Origin: JBBDRW01 sp040905265
Lineage (GTDB): Bacteria > Bacteroidota > Rhodothermia > Balneolales > Balneolaceae
Assembly: GCA_040905265.1 (NCBI GenBank)
Contig: JBBDRW010000163.1
Location: 1 to 18,935, forward strand
DNA length: 18,935 nt
Direction: 5' to 3'
How positions within the stretch are numbered: the first letter of the stretch is position 1; the number at the start of each line of letters is the position of its first letter. The position numbers were made by a program, and so were the translations under genes. Of the stretch, positions 14,666 to 18,935 are shown piece after piece. The notes beneath the pieces are model-generated. The model was not told the DNA's origin and ran no database searches. It saw only the letters and a program-made list of their open reading frames with translations.

Positions 14666-16692
14666 GTACGATCCTCACGCATTTTATAGGAAAAAGTTGA
14701 TGGCGATTCTGCTTCCCCGCTCTTGCTCTGGTCGGGGTCCGGAAACAGGTCTGTGGCCGGAGTTCGTTGAAAGTGAGTAATTTCACGCTGCGTATTGGCC
14801 TGCGAACGTACCAGTTTTTTTCTCTCTTCCGGGCCTGCATGTTTCACCTCTTCCGCCAGCTGTTGCAGCTGTCGTTCAAGGTAGTTAAAACGCAGCGACT
14901 TCAGTGTGCTTTTTGCCGTTTTAATGGGATCTTTGTCCCGTTTGAGTTGTGTACCGATCTTCTCATGATGGCGTTCACTGGCCGAATAACGCTCCAGTAT
15001 GATATCACCGGTCAGAGCTCCAAAAGGATCTTCACGATGGATATAATGGTCCACGCTCACCTCCTCTTCACTCTGATAGCGGTTGATGATATCTGTGTAG
15101 AATGCCGCCAGATCGCGGTCCTCAAAAAGTTTCTCGTTACAGAGCGATCCGATGTAGACAATCATCTGTTCACCGTATTGCAGCATCAGCCGGATCAGTT
15201 CCATTTCATAGTGTGGTCGTCTCTTTGCACGCCCAGGCGCCTGTTCAACCTCCCGGTGGTCATGCGGGCCGTCAAACGAACGGGTATCCGGAAGTGGGGC
15301 AGCTGGCCGGGGGTCACCGGTTACCTGCCGTTCCGAAGATTGTGATGAGAATCTGGATTTTCTCTTCTCTTCTCTCTTTTTTTCACCCAGAATCCGATTC
15401 AGTTCATTGAAAAGCTCTTTGTCACTGCTATTCCGGTACTTCTGCGTCAACTGATGGAGGTGCTGTACATAGACCTGCCGGTTCAGTTCATTCGGTATTT
15501 CAGCAATCGATCCCAGCGCGGTAGAGATGACATTCATTCTGTCGGCAGGGCTCTCCATCTCCCCGGAGCTTTCAGCCTGGCGGATCAGAAATGTGACGAA
15601 ATCAGCGGCGTCATTTCGCTTCAATTCCAGAAACTCCTCCTTCCCGTTCTTCTTTACAAAAGAGTCCGGGTCCTCATTTTCCGGCAACTCCAGCAGGTCC
15701 ACCTCCATCCCCTCCCGCAGAGCGATGTTCACCCCCCGCTTCATTGCTGCCTGGCCTGCAGAGTCCGAGTCATAAATCATCACCAGCCGTTTCCCGTACC
15801 GAAGCAGGATACGGATCTGCTGTGGAGTTAGCGCCGTACCGCTGGATGCGACTACATTCCCAACCTCGTGTTGCGCCATTGTGATCACATCCGTGTACCC
15901 CTCAACAAGAATCACCTCCTCCTTCCGGCGGATCTCGTTCCTGGCAAAATTGACACCATAGACTACTTCACTCTTGTTGTAGACCGGCGTCTGAGCGGAG
16001 TTGATATATTTGGCCTGTTTCTCTTTCCCAAGTACCCTGCCCGCAAATGCGATCACTTTCCCGGATGGGTTAAAGATCGGGAACATTAATCGCTCACGGA
16101 AAGTATCGTAAAAACCGTCATTCCGACGGCTTGGTTTTATCAGATCCGCCTTGAGCAGAAACTCCTCTTCGATCCCCTCCGCCTTTGCCGCTTTCAGAAG
16201 AGCCTCTCCGTCAGCCGGTGCATACCCGAGCCCGAACGTCTTGATAATTTTGCCGTCATAGCCCCGCTTCTCAAGATAGACTCTCGCCTTTTCCGCCTCC
16301 TCCGACTCTTTGAGCTGCCGGAAAAACCAGAGGCCTGCAAAGCGGAGCGCATGATAAATTCCCTCCCTCTCCTTGTGTCGTTCATCTTCTTCCGGCGAGT
16401 TCTCCTCCGGAAGAGAGACGCCATACCGTTCGGCCAGAGTTCGAAGTGCCTCCTGAAACCCGACTCCGTCCATCTGCATTACAAAACTGAAAACATCCCC
16501 ACTCTCTCCGCACCCGAAGCATTTGTAGATATTGAGACTGGGGGTTACATGAAACGAAGGAGTCTTCTCATCATGAAATGGACAGAGGCCGGCATAACCG
16601 CTCCCGGACCGCTTCAGACGAACATAATCCCCTACCACCTCTACGATATCGGCAGCGTCGCGTATCTCCTCTTTCTTTTCGTCGGTAATCAC
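14662..16692 (-). CDS. dnaG: DNA primase
   Basis: DnaG synthesises RNA primers at the replication fork with the DnaB helicase. The 676-residue protein starts with EEIRDAADIVEVVGDYVRLK and has the CHC2 zinc ribbon (C37, H40, C58, C61; CPFHDEKTPSF...KCFGCG). Next come the RNA-polymerase-type core (FRERLMFPIFN, GRVLG, YINS) and the Toprim acidic motifs VEGYTDV (E264) and MIYDSDSAG (D308, D310). A hydrophilic linker (about 425-490, rich in K, R, S, P) leads to the helical DnaB-interacting C-terminus. The start is GTG, with AGGA 6 bases upstream, and it overlaps the upstream gene's stop as GTGA. It overlaps the phosphatase gene downstream by 4 bases. Confidence 0.97.
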   Translation of the reverse strand: MITDEKKEEIRDAADIVEVVGDYVRLKRSGSGYAGLCPFHDEKTPSFHVTPSLNIYKCFGCGESGDVFSFVMQMDGVGFQEALRTLAERYGVSLPEENSPEEDERHKEREGIYHALRFAGLWFFRQLKESEEAEKARVYLEKRGYDGKIIKTFGLGYAPADGEALLKAAKAEGIEEEFLLKADLIKPSRRNDGFYDTFRERLMFPIFNPSGKVIAFAGRVLGKEKQAKYINSAQTPVYNKSEVVYGVNFARNEIRRKEEVILVEGYTDVITMAQHEVGNVVASSGTALTPQQIRILLRYGKRLVMIYDSDSAGQAAMKRGVNIALREGMEVDLLELPENEDPDSFVKKNGKEEFLELKRNDAADFVTFLIRQAESSGEMESPADRMNVISTALGSIAEIPNELNRQVYVQHLHQLTQKYRNSSDKELFNELNRILGEKKREEKRKSRFSSQSSERQVTGDPRPAAPLPDTRSFDGPHDHREVEQAPGRAKRRPHYEMELIRLMLQYGEQMIVYIGSLCNEKLFEDRDLAAFYTDIINRYQSEEEVSVDHYIHREDPFGALTGDIILERYSASERHHEKIGTQLKRDKDPIKTAKSTLKSLRFNYLERQLQQLAEEVKHAGPEERKKLVRSQANTQREITHFQRTPATDLFPDPDQSKSGEAESPSTFSYKMREDRT

Positions 16693-17141
16693 TGTCTGTC
16701 CTGTATTTTATACTCATCCATTTTTTTCTCGGTAAAACCAAACAGTTGAATGATACCGAAAGTTGCTAACAAGCCAATCAGGGAGGCGCCAATGTCGTAA
16801 GGGTCGTAGACATTGTTTCCACCAAGATTATGAAATTTTAGTTCTTGAGAGATGACATATATGGAAGCTATGCATACAGACAATATATGGATATATGTAT
16901 CCTTTACAGAGCCAAATCTACTGTTGAAATATTGACGTATTTGCAAAAGAATTCCAGTTATTAGAAGTGTTCCAATTGTTGCTTCTATCAAGTTTGGAAT
17001 TGAATAAGAAACAATTAGAAAACTGTCAGATACGTCATTTCCAGATAGCCATGGTCTTATCAATAACTTGTTGAGAATAAATACAAGGATTGCTATCCCG
17101 AATACGTATCTGACATATTTCTTTATTGGTATTTCTTTCAC
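16689..17141 (-). CDS. Unrecognised four-helix membrane protein upstream of dnaG
   Basis: This is a 150-residue protein that I do not recognise. It starts at a GTG with a basic N-terminus (KEIPIKKYVRYVF). Four membrane segments follow (about 10-28, 41-67, 83-100, 116-136), with a polar loop LKFHNLGGNNVYDPYD between the last two and a charged tail. There is no signal peptide or known catalytic motif. Its stop overlaps the dnaG GTG by 4 bases (GTGA), so it may be cotranscribed. However, its DNA is visibly more A+T-rich than dnaG, suggesting it arrived separately. A function tied to replication is not supported by the sequence. Confidence 0.6.
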   Translation of the reverse strand: MKEIPIKKYVRYVFGIAILVFILNKLLIRPWLSGNDVSDSFLIVSYSIPNLIEATIGTLLITGILLQIRQYFNSRFGSVKDTYIHILSVCIASIYVISQELKFHNLGGNNVYDPYDIGASLIGLLATFGIIQLFGFTEKKMDEYKIQDRQ

Positions 17142-17294
17142 TTTTTAAATGTGCTGCAACATTGGCATATCACCAATGCAATTTAGATGAAACTTAGAAT
17201 AACGGAGTGATTGGAGTAAAACGGCAATTTGAGAGAAATTTTGCGTAGTGGGCATACAGTACATAATGCCTGTAGCATTTTTTCAAATATACAT

Positions 17295-17699
17295 TTATGC
17301 TTTCGGCCTCGACAGTTTTTTATCGGCCGGCCGAAAATACCACGATAGTATGGTCATCATTAGAAGTGTAGTCGCTGGAATAAATTCTAACCAGATATGA
17401 CCTGAGGCATAATGTGAGAACAACGCTCCTGAAAACAGGAAGAAAATACCTGCATATGCCCATTCCTTGAGCAGCGGATACTTCGGGATAACAATTGCGA
17501 CAGCGCCCAAGAGCTTCCACATGCCAAGTATCGTTAGCACATAAACCGGGTAGCCCAATTTCACAATGCCCCATGCGAAAGGTGGCGCTAATGCCCCCTC
17601 TACTTCCAATCGCAGTAACTGTTGTATGCCGGAGGCCAGCAATCCAAATACGAGGACAACCGTTGCAACCCAATAGATAATCTTCTGAGTCTTTGTCAT
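17295..17699 (-). CDS. DoxX-like family membrane protein
   Basis: This is a small inner-membrane protein with four hydrophobic segments in the arrangement of the DoxX-like family. It shows MTKTQKIIYWVATVVLVFG, then LASGIQQL, KLGYPVYVLTILGMWKLLGAVAIVIPKYPLLKEWAYAGIFF and a last helix before FRPADKKL. The phrase LGYP-x-Y-x(5)-G-x-W-K-x-LG-A is family-typical. The ATG at 17699 (134 residues) gives the usual start just before helix 1; an ATG at 17723 and a TTG at 17762 are also in frame. It follows the DinB-like gene by 70 bases on the same strand, so they probably form one operon. Members have been linked to redox or thiol stress in some bacteria, but the role here is unknown. Confidence 0.82.
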   Translation of the reverse strand: MTKTQKIIYWVATVVLVFGLLASGIQQLLRLEVEGALAPPFAWGIVKLGYPVYVLTILGMWKLLGAVAIVIPKYPLLKEWAYAGIFFLFSGALFSHYASGHIWLEFIPATTLLMMTILSWYFRPADKKLSRPKA

Positions 17700-17769
17700 A
17701 ATAACAAGATCGGAGTTTTTCATTTCAATTAGCTTTTTAAATGATTCTGAGTTTAAATGCAAGTGATTT

Positions 17770-18216
17770 TCAAAACTTCTTTCCCTTCACAATAGCCGAT
17801 GCTATTTGTCCGCAGTGATGAGAATTATGGAAAAGGGTGATTGCCAAAAGATTGATTCTTGAAAGTGTCCCAAACCAACTTGTCTCTACTTCTTCAAGCC
17901 ACTCACTGTCTGCTGTTTCCTTCACTAACGTTTCAAGCGTAGCGTATCCTTCTTCAAACAGCGTGCGACTTGTTTCAAGGTCATAATCTTCTCCGGTATC
18001 TGATTGCCCCATCGTGGTTCCCTCAACGTCTGTGTTATATCCAAAGAATTGAGCCATTAAATTTGTCGCTTCACCAATATGCCTGTAAATGAACCCCACA
18101 GATGCGGTTTGCTCCGTTAAACGGAGATAGGCGTTCTCTGTATGTATATCGTTTAGAATTCTCAAACAATCCTTCCGGCTCTGCTTAACCATTTGAAGTA
18201 AGATCTCTTTCTGCAT
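17770..18216 (-). CDS. DinB/YfiT-fold family protein
   Basis: This is a 148-residue four-helix-bundle protein of the DinB/YfiT superfamily, many members of which are metal-dependent thiol transferases or hydrolases. The metal-binding triad is recognisable: a histidine in GFIYRHIGEATN (H46) and the pair in LFHNSHHCGQI (H130 and H134), at the usual helix positions. Helix 1 is QKEILLQMVKQSRKDCLRIL. The final NSHHCGQIASAI resembles the HxxxH-GQ ending of the family. The superfamily includes bacillithiol- and mycothiol-dependent transferases, and bshB1 is 4 kb away, but this link is speculation. A TATATTTG box lies about 75 bases upstream. It is divergent from the AraC-type gene. Confidence 0.85.
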   Translation of the reverse strand: MQKEILLQMVKQSRKDCLRILNDIHTENAYLRLTEQTASVGFIYRHIGEATNLMAQFFGYNTDVEGTTMGQSDTGEDYDLETSRTLFEEGYATLETLVKETADSEWLEEVETSWFGTLSRINLLAITLFHNSHHCGQIASAIVKGKKF

Positions 18217-18288
18217 GGGCTTTATGTTTTTTGTTGGTGTTTGTTAGATTATTTGCGGTAAACCTGTAGTGTTGAAAATTTCATAAAA

Positions 18289-18296
18289 CAAATATA
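18289..18296 (-). promoter_or_regulatory. Candidate -7 box for the DinB-DoxX pair
   Basis: TATATTTG on the minus strand matches TAnnTTTG exactly, about 73 bases upstream of the DinB-like ATG. No convincing TTG was found at the -33 distance, so confidence is modest. Confidence 0.35.
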
Positions 18297-18344
18297 TTGT
18301 CTGAATAATACTTTCGTAGTGGGTAATTTAGACTTTATAGCCGG

Positions 18345-18376
18345 TTGATTTGGCCATAAGTGCATTACTAACTTTG
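18345..18376 (+). promoter_or_regulatory. Candidate promoter of the AraC-type gene
   Basis: TTG (18345-18347), then 21 bases, then TAACTTTG (18369-18376) fits the TTG-N-TAnnTTTG promoter type. It ends only 14 bases before the ATG at 18391, so the predicted transcript would have a very short leader. An alternative TTTG at 18349 gives a 16-base spacer. Confidence 0.45.
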
Positions 18377-18390
18377 CAAGAAAAAATGTT

Positions 18391-18935
18391 ATGAACCATC
18401 TTACCATCGTTGTTCCGGAGGGGCAGAATAACCTGGAAAGCATCGTGGGGACGTACCAGATATTTTCGCGGGCAAACACAATTTGGGAAAAGGCGGGAAG
18501 GAAAGCTTTATTTGACATTGAACTGGCTGGCCTTTCAAACGAAGTGTCATTCTATGACGATCTGTTTACCGTAGAGCCACAGACCACTATTTCGGTCATA
18601 CATAAAACCGATCTCATTATTATTCCCTCGCTGAACCACAATTACCAAAAAGCGGTGGAGAGGAACAAAGATCTTATCAAATGGATTAAGAGACAGTATA
18701 AAAAGGGCGCTGAGGTAGCAAGTATATGTACCGGTGCGTTTTTGCTGGCTTCATCGGGATTGCTGGATGGCAAAAGCTGTTCTACCCATTGGTCTGTCGC
18801 GGAGAATTTCAGGAGTATGTTCCCGGATGTGAATTTACAAACGGACTAGCTGATTACCGATGAAGATGGAATTTATACGAATGGGGGTGCGTATTCTTTC
18901 CTGAACCTGGTCCTTTATCTTGTTGAGAAATATTA
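18391..18935 (+). pseudogene. AraC-family regulator with DJ-1/PfpI-like N-terminal domain, interrupted by in-frame TAG and cut by right edge
   Basis: The frame opens at the ATG at 18391 and encodes a class I glutamine-amidotransferase-like (DJ-1/PfpI) sensor domain of the AraC regulator type. It shows MNHLTIVVPEGQNNLESIVG at the start, TDLIIIPSL (73-81) and the nucleophile-elbow-like ASICTGAFLLASSGLLDGK (109-127), then STHW. After codon 152 comes TAG (18847-18849). The same frame continues without another stop to the window end. Its sequence is what such domains carry next: LITDEDGIYTNGG, then AYSFLNLVLYLVEKY. The helix-turn-helix part, if present, lies beyond the window. A single base change (for example from AAG, lysine) would explain the TAG. 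Divergent placement suggests it controlled the DinB-DoxX pair. Nonsense mutation, sequencing error or a tolerated amber stop cannot be told apart here. Confidence 0.75.

Noticed and set aside
17244..18323. 9-base direct repeat CGTAGTGGG at 17244 and 18315 flanking the DoxX-DinB pair, as possible insertion target duplication or att sites
   Set aside because: A 9-base match within 2 kb is expected by chance, and there is no integrase, transposase or terminal inverted repeat nearby.
18847..18849. TAG read as pyrrolysine or another recoded amber codon
   Set aside because: No pylT/pylS-type genes or recoding signal are visible, and the protein family does not use pyrrolysine. A point mutation or error is simpler.

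Overview
The window looks like a chromosomal segment of a bacterium from the Bacteroidota/Balneolota/Rhodothermota side of the tree. Three things suggest this: a bacillithiol-type deacetylase (BshB1), several candidate promoters of the TAnnTTTG type used in that group, and mostly poor Shine-Dalgarno sites. This assignment is inference; no rRNA or species marker lies in the window. No tRNA, rRNA, CRISPR array, insertion sequence or phage gene was found. No stretch longer than about 250 bases is without a gene. Almost everything is transcribed leftward (minus strand); only bshB1 and the AraC-type gene at the right edge run rightward.

Left block (1-5160, minus). Read in transcription order it contains two consecutive rhomboid proteases, ispG (isoprenoid precursor synthesis), a membrane-anchored thioredoxin-fold protein whose CxxC is replaced by SxxS, pabC (p-aminobenzoate synthesis), and folC, cut by the left edge. 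The thioredoxin-like gene overlaps pabC by 8 bases, and folC follows pabC by 22 bases, so the last three look like one unit with a folate theme.

Middle block (5331-13000, minus). This is a complete but dispersed MacAB-TolC-like export system. Two MacB-type permeases (about 10.5-13.0 kb) lack their own ATPase domain. The TolC-like outer-membrane channel, HlyD/MacA-like adaptor and MacB/LolD-type ATPase sit at 5.3-8.8 kb. Between the two halves lies a cassette of three small membrane-associated proteins resembling the YqjD-YqjE-YqjK set. It has its own candidate promoter and terminator.

Right block (13127-16692). bshB1 (plus) diverges from the permease operon and converges on an inositol-monophosphatase-family gene, which overlaps dnaG (primase) by 4 bases.

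Right flank (16689-18935). Base composition becomes visibly more A+T-rich upstream of dnaG. The region holds an unrecognised four-helix membrane protein overlapping the dnaG start, a DoxX-like membrane protein, a DinB/YfiT-fold protein, and a divergent AraC-family regulator with a DJ-1/PfpI-like N-terminal domain. The regulator is interrupted by an in-frame TAG, after which the frame stays open to the window edge. This flank looks like an accessory, possibly horizontally acquired, stress/regulator cluster.
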